From Xanthobacteraceae bacterium (lineage in GTDB: Bacteria > Pseudomonadota > Alphaproteobacteria > Rhizobiales > Xanthobacteraceae), in contig JAGRLZ010000129.1 of assembly GCA_020441545.1 (NCBI GenBank), positions 1-52,009 on the forward strand: 52,009 nucleotides of DNA, given 5' to 3'. A program made the translations under genes and the position numbers. Shown piece by piece: positions 20,686-28,874 of the stretch. The notes under the pieces were generated by a model. That model had not been told where the DNA came from. It was given only the letters and a program-made list of their open reading frames with translations, and did no database searches. The stretch's first letter is position 1. Each line of letters opens with the position of its first letter.

Positions 20686-22212
20686 ATGCTCAGGCGAATC
20701 TTCACCGTCGGCGGCTATACCCTCCTGTCGCGCGTTACAGGATTCGCGCGCGACATCATGCTGGCCGCGATCCTGGGGGCCGGCCCGGTGGCCGATGCGT
20801 TCTTCGTCGCCCTGCGGCTGCCCAACCATTTCCGGGCGATCTTCGCCGAAGGCGCGTTCAACGTCGCCTTCGTGCCGGCCTACGCCCATCTGGAATCGGG
20901 CGACGCCTCGGCGGCACGGCGGTTCGCGGACCGCATCTTCACCATGCTGGTCATCGTGCAGGCGGTCCTTCTGGTGCTGGCCTGGCTGTTCATGCCACAG
21001 GTGATCGCGCTGCTGGCGCCCGGGTTCGGCGACGATCCGGTGCGCGGCGAACTGGCCATTTCGCTGACGCGGATCACGTTTCCCTATCTGCTGCTGATCA
21101 CGCTGGTGACGCTGTATGGCGGCATGCTCAATGTGATGCACCGCTTCGCGAGCGCCGCCGCGGCGCCGATCTTCCTGAACCTCTCGATGATGGCGGCGCT
21201 GGCGCTGGCCGCGTTCTTTCCCACCGCCGGCCATGCGGCGGCGTGGGGCGTGCTGATATCGGGCGTGTTGCAATACCTGCTGCTGGCGGGCGACGTGGCG
21301 CGGCAGGGAATCATGCCGCGTTTCACCCGGCCGCGGTTCGATCAGGATGTCCGCGACTTCTTCCGCGCGCTCGGCCCCGCCACCATCGGCTCGATGGGGA
21401 CGCAGGTGGCGATGTTCGCCGATACCATCATCGCATCGCTGCTGCCGGCCGGCGCCATCTCGGCGCTGTATTATGCCGACCGCCTGTATCAACTGCCGAT
21501 CGGCGTCATCGGCATCGCCATCGGCACGGTGCTGCTGCCGGAGATGGCGAGCCGCCTGACCGCCAACGACCAGGCCGGCGCCAGCGCCGCGCAGCGCCGT
21601 GCGTTCGAGTTCACGCTGCTGTTCTCGGTGCCGTTCCTGGCGGCCTTCATCGCCGTTCCTGACGAAATCATGCGGGCGATGTTCGCGCGCGGCGCGTTCA
21701 CCCGCACCGACGCAGCCGAGGCGGCGGCGACGCTCGCCGCCTATGCGGTCGGCCTGATCCCGTTCGTCCTGATCCGCAGCGCGGTCGCCACCTTCTATGC
21801 CCGCAAGGACACCGCGACACCGATGAAGGCGTCGCTGACCGGCCTCTCGGCCAACGTGATCCTGAAGGTGATCCTGATGGGATCGCTGGCGCAGGTCGGC
21901 CTGGCGCTGGCGACGGCGGTGGGCGCCTGGGTCAACCTGCTTCTGGTGATCGGCTTCGCGGTTCGCGCCGGCCATCTCCAGCTCGATCGCGCGTTCGGGT
22001 GGTCGCTGCTCAGGTTCGCCGGCGCCGGCGTGGCGACCGGCGTGGCGCTGTGGTGCGTCGCGACATATGCGGGCCCCTACCTTGCAGGGATCGGCGGGTT
22101 GCGCGACGAGGCGATGCTCGGACTTCTGATGGTGGTGACGGTCGTCGTCTATGGTGCGGCAATTCTACTCACCTTCGGTCGCCGTTGGGTGAAGGCCCTG
22201 GTCCGCCCCTGA
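20686..22212 (+). CDS. murJ: Lipid II flippase (MviN family)
   Basis: A 508-residue integral membrane protein of the MOP flippase superfamily that moves lipid-linked peptidoglycan precursor across the inner membrane. It starts with the characteristic GGYTLLSRVTGFARDIMLAA and has ADAFFVALRLPNHFRAIFAEGAFNVAFVPAY-like residues within the first 70 positions. About 14 hydrophobic segments follow, including the ALYYADRLYQLPIGVIGIAI region typical of MurJ. The start gives the family N-terminus directly. Its position 78 bases after gnnB suggests a shared envelope transcript. Confidence 0.95.
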   Translation: MLRRIFTVGGYTLLSRVTGFARDIMLAAILGAGPVADAFFVALRLPNHFRAIFAEGAFNVAFVPAYAHLESGDASAARRFADRIFTMLVIVQAVLLVLAWLFMPQVIALLAPGFGDDPVRGELAISLTRITFPYLLLITLVTLYGGMLNVMHRFASAAAAPIFLNLSMMAALALAAFFPTAGHAAAWGVLISGVLQYLLLAGDVARQGIMPRFTRPRFDQDVRDFFRALGPATIGSMGTQVAMFADTIIASLLPAGAISALYYADRLYQLPIGVIGIAIGTVLLPEMASRLTANDQAGASAAQRRAFEFTLLFSVPFLAAFIAVPDEIMRAMFARGAFTRTDAAEAAATLAAYAVGLIPFVLIRSAVATFYARKDTATPMKASLTGLSANVILKVILMGSLAQVGLALATAVGAWVNLLLVIGFAVRAGHLQLDRAFGWSLLRFAGAGVATGVALWCVATYAGPYLAGIGGLRDEAMLGLLMVVTVVVYGAAILLTFGRRWVKALVRP

Positions 22213-22279
22213 CGCGGATTTGAACTTGCCGCCGATCCGCAGCAATATAGATTGAATCTCAGGTTCTGCGGGAGAGGTC

Positions 22280-24586
22280 ATGCCCCCTGTCAAATTCGGT
22301 GTCGGGCAGAGCGTCCGGCGTAAGGAAGACGACGCCCTGATCCGCGGACGAGGCCGCTATACCGACGACCATGCGCCGGCTGCCGCGCTGCACGCGCTGG
22401 TGCTGCGCTCGCCCCACGCCCATGCGACGTTCAGGATCGATGCTTCGCGCGCGCGCGCGATGCCGGGCGTCAGCCTCGTCCTCACCGCCGAGGAGACCAG
22501 GGATCTCGGCGGGCTGCCCTGCCTGTTCAACCTGCCGGACGATCCGTTCACGCCGCCGCCCTATCCGATTCTCCCCAGCGGCGAGGTCCGGCATGTCGGG
22601 GATGCGGTCGCCTTCGTGGTCGCGGATACGCTCGCCCATGCGCGCGATGCGATCGAGGCGATCGAGGTGGACTGGACGCCGCTGCCTGCGGTGGTCGGTG
22701 CCGCCAATGCGGTGAAGCCGGGCGCGCCGCAGGTCTGGCCGGATCATGCCGGCAACGTGCTGTTCGATGTGTCGATCGGCAACAAGGCGGCGATGCAGGA
22801 CGCCTTCGCCAAGGCGCATGCGGTGGCCGAGATTTCCATCGTCAATCCGCGCATCGTCACCAACTACATGGAGACGCGCGCGGCGGTGTGCGAATACGAT
22901 GCCAAGCGCGATCATCTGACGATGACGATCGGCAGCCAGGGCAGCCATCGCCTGCGCGAGATCCTGTGCCAGAACATCCTGCACATGCCGATCGAGAAGA
23001 TGCGGGTGATCTGCCCGGATGTCGGCGGCGGCTTCGGCACCAAGCTGTTTCCCTATCGCGAATATGCCCTGATCGCTGTCGCCTCCCGTCAATTGCGCAG
23101 GACCGTGAAGTGGACGGCGGAACGCGCCGATCATTTCGTCGGCGACTCGCAAGGGCGCGACAATGTCACCACGGCGCGCATGGCGCTGGCCGCGGATGGC
23201 CGTTTCCTCGGCATGGATGTCGACCTGATCGGCGACATGGGCGCCTATCTGTCGACCTTCGGCCCTTACATCCCGCATGGCGGCGCCGGCATGTTGCCCG
23301 GCCTCTACGACGTGCAGGCGTTCCATTGCCGTATCCGCACGGTGTTCACCAATACGGTGCCGGTCGATGCCTATCGCGGCGCCGGCCGCCCGGAGGCGGC
23401 GTATGTGGTGGAGCGGCTGGTGGATGCATCGGCGCGCAAGCTCGGCATGTCGCCGGATGCGATCCGGCGCAAGAATTTCATTTCGCCGCGCGCGATGCCC
23501 TACACCACCGCGACCGGCAAGGTCTACGACTCGGGCGATTTCACCGCGCACATGAAGCGCGCGATGGAGATCGGCGGGTGGAAGGATTTCGCCAGGCGCG
23601 CCAGGGCCGCGAAAAAGCAGGGGCTGGTGCGCGGCATCGGCTTCGCAAGCTATGTCGAGGTCTGCGGCACCATGGGCGAGGAGACCGCCAATGTGCGGCT
23701 CGATCCGAACGGCGATGTCACCGTGCTGATCGGCTCGCAATCCAGCGGGCAGGGGCATCAGACGGCCTATGCGCAGATCGTGGCCGATCAGTTCGGCATT
23801 CCGCCGGAACGGGTCCACGTCATTCAGGGCGATACCGACCTGGTCGCGACCGGCCTCGGCACCGGCGGCTCCAGCGCCATTCCGTCAGGTGGCGTCAGCG
23901 TGCAGCGCGCCACCCGCCAGCTTGGCGAGAACCTGAAGAAGCTTGCCGCCGACGCGCTGGAGGCCGGCGTCGGCGACCTCGAATTCGACGAGGCGACCGT
24001 GCGGGTGGCGGGCACCGACCGCAGCATCACCTTTGCCGATCTGGCCAAGCGCGGCGCGGGCGATCCCGATCAGCTCAGCGGAAGCGCGATGTTCAGCAGC
24101 GCCGACGGCACCTTTCCGAACGGCACGCATCTGGTGGAGGTCGAGATCGATCCGTCGACCGGCGTGACCCGTCTGGTCAACTATGTCGTCGTGGACGATT
24201 TCGGCGTGACGCTGAACCCGCTGCTGCTGGCCGGGCAGGTGCATGGCGGCGCCATGCAGGGCATCGGGCAGGCGCTGATGGAACGGGCCGTCTACGACAC
24301 CAGCGACGGCCAGCTCGTGACCGGCACGTTCATGGATTATGCCCTGCCGCGGGCCGCCGACGGTGCGCCGATCACCTTCGAGACCCACAACGTGCCCTGC
24401 GTCACCAATCCGCTCGGTGTGAAGGGCGCGGGCGAGGCAGGGGCGATCGGGTCGTGCCCCGCGATCATGAACGCGATCATCGACGGGTTGTGGCGCGAAT
24501 ACGGCATCGAGCATATCGATATGCCGGCGACCCCCGAGCGCGTCTGGATGGCAATCAGCGAGGCGGAGCGCCGCAAGCCGCAATGA
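22280..24586 (+). CDS. Xanthine dehydrogenase/CO dehydrogenase-family molybdopterin-binding large subunit
   Basis: A 768-residue molybdenum hydroxylase large subunit. It opens with the [21 protein letters not shown]-type start of the CoxL group and has VGGGFGTK near residue 248, AYRGAGRPE at 364-372 and the catalytic-base glutamate E719 in GAGEAGAIG. The loop at 364 reads AYRGAGR, not the AYRCSFR of true aerobic CO dehydrogenase, so it belongs to the CoxL-like (form II) enzymes of unknown substrate. No iron-sulfur (CoxS) or FAD (CoxM) subunit gene is adjacent. Two c-type cytochromes follow, which may accept its electrons. RBS ggag precedes the ATG. Confidence 0.92.
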   Translation: MPPVKFGVGQSVRRKEDDALIRGRGRYTDDHAPAAALHALVLRSPHAHATFRIDASRARAMPGVSLVLTAEETRDLGGLPCLFNLPDDPFTPPPYPILPSGEVRHVGDAVAFVVADTLAHARDAIEAIEVDWTPLPAVVGAANAVKPGAPQVWPDHAGNVLFDVSIGNKAAMQDAFAKAHAVAEISIVNPRIVTNYMETRAAVCEYDAKRDHLTMTIGSQGSHRLREILCQNILHMPIEKMRVICPDVGGGFGTKLFPYREYALIAVASRQLRRTVKWTAERADHFVGDSQGRDNVTTARMALAADGRFLGMDVDLIGDMGAYLSTFGPYIPHGGAGMLPGLYDVQAFHCRIRTVFTNTVPVDAYRGAGRPEAAYVVERLVDASARKLGMSPDAIRRKNFISPRAMPYTTATGKVYDSGDFTAHMKRAMEIGGWKDFARRARAAKKQGLVRGIGFASYVEVCGTMGEETANVRLDPNGDVTVLIGSQSSGQGHQTAYAQIVADQFGIPPERVHVIQGDTDLVATGLGTGGSSAIPSGGVSVQRATRQLGENLKKLAADALEAGVGDLEFDEATVRVAGTDRSITFADLAKRGAGDPDQLSGSAMFSSADGTFPNGTHLVEVEIDPSTGVTRLVNYVVVDDFGVTLNPLLLAGQVHGGAMQGIGQALMERAVYDTSDGQLVTGTFMDYALPRAADGAPITFETHNVPCVTNPLGVKGAGEAGAIGSCPAIMNAIIDGLWREYGIEHIDMPATPERVWMAISEAERRKPQ

Positions 24587-24715
24587 TCGTATCCCTGCCC
24601 GGAATAATCGTCACCGAACGGTGTTTATAAGGTGCCGCAATCTCGGCCCGGGTACGCCCGTGCCCCGGACAACCCTCCTCGCAACTGGCAACCCTCCCCG
24701 TAACAGGAAAGAGAA

Positions 24716-25168
24716 ATGATGAAACGGATTCTCCTTGTCGCCGGCATGATGTTGATCGGCGTCGGCGCCGTGTCGGCCCAGCAGGACATCGTCAAGCAGC
24801 GCCAGCAGGCGATGAAGGACAATGGAAAAAGCCTCGGCGGGGTGCTCGGCGCCATGGCCAAGGACAAAATACCCTACGATCAGAAGGCCGTCGACGCGGC
24901 ATTCGCTCAGCTCGAGGCGTCGGGCAAGGAGTTGGTGTCGCTGTTTCCGGATAGCACCAAGGGGCTGAAGGGCGAGGGCAAGTACAGCAGTTCTCCGAAG
25001 GTCTGGGAGAACCGCAGCGATTTCGAAACCCATGCCGCGAAGTACAACAAGGCCGTGAGCGAGACCAAGGCGAGCGTGAAAGACCTCGCGACGCTGAAGG
25101 CGGCCGTGCCGGTGATCGGCAAGCAGTGCTCGGGATGCCACGAAACGTTCCGCCTCAAGGACGGCTAG
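24716..25168 (+). CDS. Cytochrome c' (class II, c-556 type)
   Basis: A 150-residue periplasmic cytochrome with a signal peptide ending at VGAVSAQ (about residue 21). It has a four-helix-bundle-like body and a single haem-binding site CSGCH at 138-142 near the C-terminus, as in cytochromes c' and c-556. Such proteins carry electrons or bind NO. ATG 24716 follows aggaaagag; the next codon is also ATG. It lies 129 bases after the molybdenum hydroxylase and before a diheme cytochrome. Its TAG stop is the first three bases of a dispersed repeat copy. Confidence 0.93.
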   Translation: MMKRILLVAGMMLIGVGAVSAQQDIVKQRQQAMKDNGKSLGGVLGAMAKDKIPYDQKAVDAAFAQLEASGKELVSLFPDSTKGLKGEGKYSSSPKVWENRSDFETHAAKYNKAVSETKASVKDLATLKAAVPVIGKQCSGCHETFRLKDG

Positions 25169-25231
25169 AGCGTTTTCGAGCGAAGTGGGTTCCGGTTCGC
25201 GTAAGGAAAACGTGTTCAAACAAGGATATCG
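25166..25231. repeat. Dispersed repeat, copy B (short)
   Basis: This copy begins with TAGAGCGTTTTCGAGCGAAG, whose TAG is the cytochrome c' stop codon, and continues through ggttccggttcgcgtaagg to caaggatatcg. It lacks the palindromic second half seen in the other copies, so it is a truncated member. Confidence 0.88.
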
Positions 25232-25484
25232 TGCGCGACACGATGGCCTGACGGAGAAGAGGGGCGGCAGCCCCTCTTTTGCTGGCGGGTCATTGTCCGA
25301 AACCGCTTTGGTTCTCCGGCGCGATTGAAAAACCGATTCCCGTCATGGCGGGGAACGACAGCTTCGAAGCAATCCAGCTCTGGCCTGTCGCGTCTGGATG
25401 GCTTCGCCAGGCACCCGGGATCGGGACGAGCGGCAACGCGCGGCGTATGGGGATCCGATCCCGAAAAGCTGATGGGGAAGGCAG
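25169..25484. other. Intergenic region with repeat copy and terminator
   Basis: These 316 bases hold repeat copy B and a strong terminator (25259-25280), then about 200 bases without a recognisable element. I see no credible gene. The start region of the diheme cytochrome gene lies at the end, with ggggaagg before ATG 25485. Confidence 0.6.
25259..25280 (+). terminator. Intrinsic terminator after cytochrome c'
   Basis: A perfect stem, GAGGGGC (25259-25265) with GCCCCTC (25270-25276), around a GGCA loop is followed by TTTT; the upstream AA pairs with the T-run. It separates the cytochrome c' transcript from the diheme cytochrome gene. Confidence 0.9.
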
Positions 25485-26405
25485 ATGCGACGTCGACTTG
25501 TTACCCTTGCGCTGGCGCTTCTGATCGCAGGCATCGGGGTCTACTGGTGGCTGACGATGCCGGCCGTGATCGCCGCGGGCGCGCTGCCGCCGCACACGCC
25601 GGACCTCGCCAACGGCAAGGTCGTCTTCAATGCCGGCGGCTGCGCCTCCTGCCATGCGGTGCCGGAGCAGCCGGACCGGACCAGGCTCGGTGGCGGCCTG
25701 GCGTTGTCGTCGCCGTTCGGAACGTTCTACGCCCCCAACATTTCGCCCGACCCGGCCGATGGCATCGGCGGCTGGAGCGAAGCCGATTTCGTCACCGCGG
25801 TGAACGAGGGGACGTCACCTGAGCGCGAGCATTACTTCCCCGCCTTTCCTTATGCCGCCTATCACAAGGCCAGGCTCTCCGACGTGCGCGACCTGTTCGC
25901 GTATCTGAAAACGCTGCCGCCGGTGTCGGGGCGGGTGCGCGATCACGATGTGCCGTTCCCCTTCAACATCCGGCGCAACGTCGGAATCTGGAAGCTGCTG
26001 TTCATGGACCGGGTGCCGTTCATGCCGGATCCGGTCCGCTCGGCGGAATGGAATCGCGGCGCCTATCTCGTCAATGCGCTCGGCCATTGCGCCGAATGCC
26101 ATAGCCCGCGCAACCTGCTCGGGGGCATCGTCGCGCGGCAGCGCTTTGCCGGCGGCCCCAATCCGGAGGGCAAGGGCTGGGTGCCCAACATCACCCGGAA
26201 GGGCCTCGCCGACTGGAGCGAAACCGATATCGCCTACTTCCTGGAGTCGGGACTCCTGCCCGACGGCGACTCGGCCGGCGGATCGATGGCCGCGGTGATC
26301 CGAAATACGTCGCAACTCAGCAACGACGATCGCAAGGCGATGGCGGTCTATCTCAAATCGCTGCCGGCGGTCGATGGTCCGCCGCGTCCGGCCAAATCGA
26401 AATAG
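25485..26405 (+). CDS. Diheme cytochrome c
   Basis: A 306-residue membrane-anchored or secreted cytochrome with an N-terminal hydrophobic segment (LVTLALALLIAGIGVYWWLT, residues about 5-24). Two haem sites are present: CASCH at 53-57 and CAECH at 202-206, each followed by family blocks (FYAPNISPDP and WVPNITRKG) that supply axial ligands. This architecture matches the cytochrome subunits that take electrons from molybdenum hydroxylases such as nicotinate or isoquinoline dehydrogenase, and from alcohol dehydrogenases. With the orphan large subunit upstream, an electron route to the respiratory chain is plausible, although a terminator separates this gene from the cytochrome c' gene. Confidence 0.92.
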   Translation: MRRRLVTLALALLIAGIGVYWWLTMPAVIAAGALPPHTPDLANGKVVFNAGGCASCHAVPEQPDRTRLGGGLALSSPFGTFYAPNISPDPADGIGGWSEADFVTAVNEGTSPEREHYFPAFPYAAYHKARLSDVRDLFAYLKTLPPVSGRVRDHDVPFPFNIRRNVGIWKLLFMDRVPFMPDPVRSAEWNRGAYLVNALGHCAECHSPRNLLGGIVARQRFAGGPNPEGKGWVPNITRKGLADWSETDIAYFLESGLLPDGDSAGGSMAAVIRNTSQLSNDDRKAMAVYLKSLPAVDGPPRPAKSK

Positions 26406-26461
26406 GCCGGGTCGAAACCCGCCAAGTCGAAACAGGGCTTCCCACTCACCCGGCAATCCAT

Positions 26462-26503
26462 CATCTTTTTGAGAAGATGGATGCCCGGATCACGTCCGGG
26501 CAT
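26462..26503. repeat. Double-hairpin intergenic repeat
   Basis: Two adjacent stems: CATCTT (26462-26467) with AAGATG (26474-26479), then ATGCCCGGA (26481-26489) with TCCGGGCAT (26495-26503) around tcacg. The gcccgg-rich pattern resembles dispersed palindromic elements of Bradyrhizobium-type genomes. It lies between convergent genes and could also end transcription. Confidence 0.6.
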
Positions 26504-26537
26504 GACGACGGATGATTCCGTCAAGAACAGAAAGCCT

Positions 26538-26783
26538 CTAACCCGTGCCGAACGCCTTGAAGGTGATGATGGTGTGGGTGTCCTGGATGCCCGGGATCAC
26601 CTGGACCTTTTCATTGATGAAGTGTCCGATGTCGGTGTCCTTGTCGACGTAGAACTTCACCAGAAGGTCGTAGTCGCCGGCGGTCGAATAGATCTCGGAG
26701 GCGATCTCGGCCTCGGCCAGTGCGTTGGCGACCGCGTAGGACTGGCCGAGCTTGCATTTGAATTGGACGAAGAACGGAACCAT
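26538..26783 (-). CDS. Stand-alone Lrp/AsnC effector-binding (RAM) domain protein
   Basis: An 81-residue protein that is all RAM domain, the C-terminal half of Lrp/AsnC regulators: VPFFVQFKCKLGQSYAVANA, then STAGDYDLLVKFYVDKDTDI and PGIQDTHTIITF. No helix-turn-helix is present. Stand-alone RAM proteins form oligomers that bind amino acids and may modulate full-length regulators or enzymes. The ATG at 26783 (minus strand) is the natural start; the frame stays open upstream, but that stretch is antisense to thiD. It is divergent from thiD with 192 bases between them, which contain a 19-bp direct repeat. Confidence 0.85.
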   Translation of the reverse strand: MVPFFVQFKCKLGQSYAVANALAEAEIASEIYSTAGDYDLLVKFYVDKDTDIGHFINEKVQVIPGIQDTHTIITFKAFGTG

Positions 26784-26796
26784 CGTCAGTCTCTCC

Positions 26797-26851
26797 GGAA
26801 GACAGCGTCGCGGAAGGGAAGGCCGCGGAAGGGAAGACAGCGTCGCGGAAG
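26797..26851. repeat. Direct repeat upstream of the RAM-domain gene
   Basis: The 19-base word gaagacagcgtcgcggaag occurs at 26798-26816 and 26833-26851 (35-bp period), with cggaagg repeats between. It lies directly upstream of the minus-strand RAM gene, so it could be part of its promoter region or a chance local duplication. Confidence 0.75.
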
Positions 26852-26975
26852 CGGGTTTGCTGAATTGGCCCCATAAAGCCGGAATCGAAGCCGGGATGCA
26901 AGCAACCTTGCTGGCGGCGGTTCGGCGCGATAGGGAGGGGCCTCGCCCGCGCCTTCGCAAGATCAGGCAGACGCC

Positions 26976-27791
26976 ATGACCATTCCCATTGCCCTCACCA
27001 TCGCCGGTTCTGATTCCGGCGGCGGCGCCGGAATCCAGGCCGATCTGAAGACGTTCTCCGCCTGCGGCGTCTATTGCGCATCGGTCGTCACCGCGCTGAC
27101 CGCGCAGAATACGCGCGGCGTGCGCGCGATCCACGACGTGCCCGCCGATTTCATCACCGCGCAGATCGATGCGGTGTTCGACGATCTCGATGTTCGCGCG
27201 GTGAAGATCGGCATGGTGGCGCAGCGGGCCGCCATCGAGGCGATCGCGGCCGGTCTCGACCGATGGTCGGCGCGCAATGTGGTGGTCGATCCGGTGATGG
27301 TCGCCACCTCCGGCGACCGGCTGCTTGCGGCCGACGCGGTCGAGGCGGTCCGCGGCCTGCTGCTGCCGCGTGCGTTGATCGCAACGCCGAACCTGCCGGA
27401 GGCGGCTGCGCTGCTCGATGAGGCGCATGTCGCGCGCGAGGAAAGCGATATCGTCCGCCAGGGCGAGCGCCTGCTGGCGCTGGGCTGCCGGGCCGTCCTT
27501 GTCAAGGGCGGCCATGGCGATGGGCCCGAAAGCACGGATTACCTGATTGGCCGGGACGGCGTCGTCCGGTTGGCCGCGCCGCGCATCCGCACGCGCAATA
27601 CCCATGGCACCGGCTGTACGCTGTCGTCGGCGATCGCCGCCGGCCTCGCCAAGGGCGCGCCGCTGGACCAGGCGGTTCGCGACGCCAAGACCTACATCAC
27701 CGCGGCGGTCGCGGCGGCGGATCGGTTGAACGTGGGCCACGGCCATGGGCCGGTCCATCATTTTCATGCCTTCGACGATCGCAAGACCTGA
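26976..27791 (+). CDS. thiD: Hydroxymethylpyrimidine/phosphomethylpyrimidine kinase
   Basis: A 271-residue ribokinase-fold enzyme that phosphorylates HMP and HMP-phosphate in thiamine synthesis. The signature start [44 protein letters not shown] and the ATP/anion-hole motif [18 protein letters not shown] (near residue 205) are all present. The length is normal. It stands alone: no other thi genes are adjacent and I see no TPP riboswitch (no CTGAGA-type core) in the 192-base leader. Confidence 0.95.
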   Translation: MTIPIALTIAGSDSGGGAGIQADLKTFSACGVYCASVVTALTAQNTRGVRAIHDVPADFITAQIDAVFDDLDVRAVKIGMVAQRAAIEAIAAGLDRWSARNVVVDPVMVATSGDRLLAADAVEAVRGLLLPRALIATPNLPEAAALLDEAHVAREESDIVRQGERLLALGCRAVLVKGGHGDGPESTDYLIGRDGVVRLAAPRIRTRNTHGTGCTLSSAIAAGLAKGAPLDQAVRDAKTYITAAVAAADRLNVGHGHGPVHHFHAFDDRKT

Positions 27792-28089
27792 TGCCGGCAC
27801 GTCGATGCGTGGTGATCGGCGGGGGGCGTCCATCGGCGCCCGATCAAGCCGTGGGGCCGTCGCCGGGCGGCATCACCGGACGGGACCGCGGCGGCAACGC
27901 GGCGCGGCTTTATTCCGCTTCTCGGTCCGACCGGCGCGCCGCCGGTCGAGGTGATGAGATACCTTGTCATGGCGGGGATGCGAATTGTATCGCATCGAGG
28001 CGTTCGGCTGTTATTGTCCGGTCAGAAACGTCTCGTGTTCCCCGCCCCGTCATGGACACGCCAACCGGATATTTTGCAGGATTGTGGTT

Positions 28090-28776
28090 ATGAGTTTCGC
28101 CGCGCCCAAGGAGCACAAGCAGGCTTACGAGTATAATTCATCGGAGATGGGAGCGATCGCTCATCTCTATCGCGCGGAGGTCTACCGCAGCACGATCTGG
28201 CGGACCCGGCTCGACAACACCACCAACTGGTCGATCGTCACGATGGGCATCGCGCTGTCGACGACCTTTTCGAGCCGTGACGCCTCGCCGGTGCCGCTGC
28301 TTCTTGTCGGGCTTCTGTTGGGCATGTTCCTGTCCCTCGAAGCGCGCCGCTATCGCTACTTCAACGTCTGGCGGGCGCGGGCGCGATGGATGGAGGAGAA
28401 ATTCTATGCCCCCATGCTGACGGGAGGGCAGAAGGATCAGGACGGCAGCTGGCAGGGTGTGCTGGCCCAGGACTATCGGCGTCCGCGCCATCATATCTCG
28501 TTTCTTCATGCCGCGGGCCGACGGCTGCGGCGCAGCTACGTCTGGATCCTGGCGATCCAGGTTATCGCCTATTACGGCAAGCTCGCCATTCATCCGACGC
28601 CCGTGACGACTTTCAGCCAGTTCGTCGATCGCGCGGCGATCGGCCCGATCCCCGGATCGGTGATGATCGTCCTCGGCTTTCTCTACAATCTCGGCTGGAT
28701 TGCGCTGACGCTGTCCGTTCTCTGGCTCGACTGGCGCAAGCATAGCGCGCGGCCGCGCGCCTCGTCGATGGGATGA
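28090..28776 (+). CDS. DUF2270 integral membrane protein
   Basis: A 228-residue protein of unknown function. The N-terminal part has an acidic/aromatic stretch (YNSSEMGAIAHLYRAEVYRS), then two close hydrophobic segments (about residues 45-80, including PLLLVGLLLGMFLSLE). A cytoplasmic-type basic region follows, then two more membrane segments near 157-175 and 197-217. This fits the DUF2270 family. The start at ATG 28090 was chosen because the conserved part begins there; the frame is open further upstream without a plausible start site. It stands alone between thiD and the alkyl sulfatase, so context gives no function. Confidence 0.8.
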   Translation: MSFAAPKEHKQAYEYNSSEMGAIAHLYRAEVYRSTIWRTRLDNTTNWSIVTMGIALSTTFSSRDASPVPLLLVGLLLGMFLSLEARRYRYFNVWRARARWMEEKFYAPMLTGGQKDQDGSWQGVLAQDYRRPRHHISFLHAAGRRLRRSYVWILAIQVIAYYGKLAIHPTPVTTFSQFVDRAAIGPIPGSVMIVLGFLYNLGWIALTLSVLWLDWRKHSARPRASSMG

Positions 28777-28874
28777 TGCGGTGCAAACGGATTTGCCGCG
28801 CGCAATGACCTTGCCGCCTACGATAACCGGCAATCAAACAACATGATAACCGTCCTGTGGAGGAGAATGGCGCC

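Noticed and set aside
19285-21975. An almost 900-codon minus-strand frame opposite gnnA, gnnB and murJ
   Set aside because: It is rich in H, R, D and Q with no domain signature and fully overlaps three convincing genes.
22280-24586. True aerobic carbon monoxide dehydrogenase (coxL)
   Set aside because: The active-site loop is AYRGAGR rather than AYRCSFR and the coxM/coxS genes are absent.
26784-26975. TPP riboswitch before thiD
   Set aside because: No CTGAGA-type core or pyrimidine sensor helix found in the leader.
27792-28089. Short gene between thiD and the DUF2270 gene
   Set aside because: The roughly 100-codon frame there overlaps the next start region and shows no family features; only a GACCGGC/GCCGGTC stem (27929-27947) is evident.
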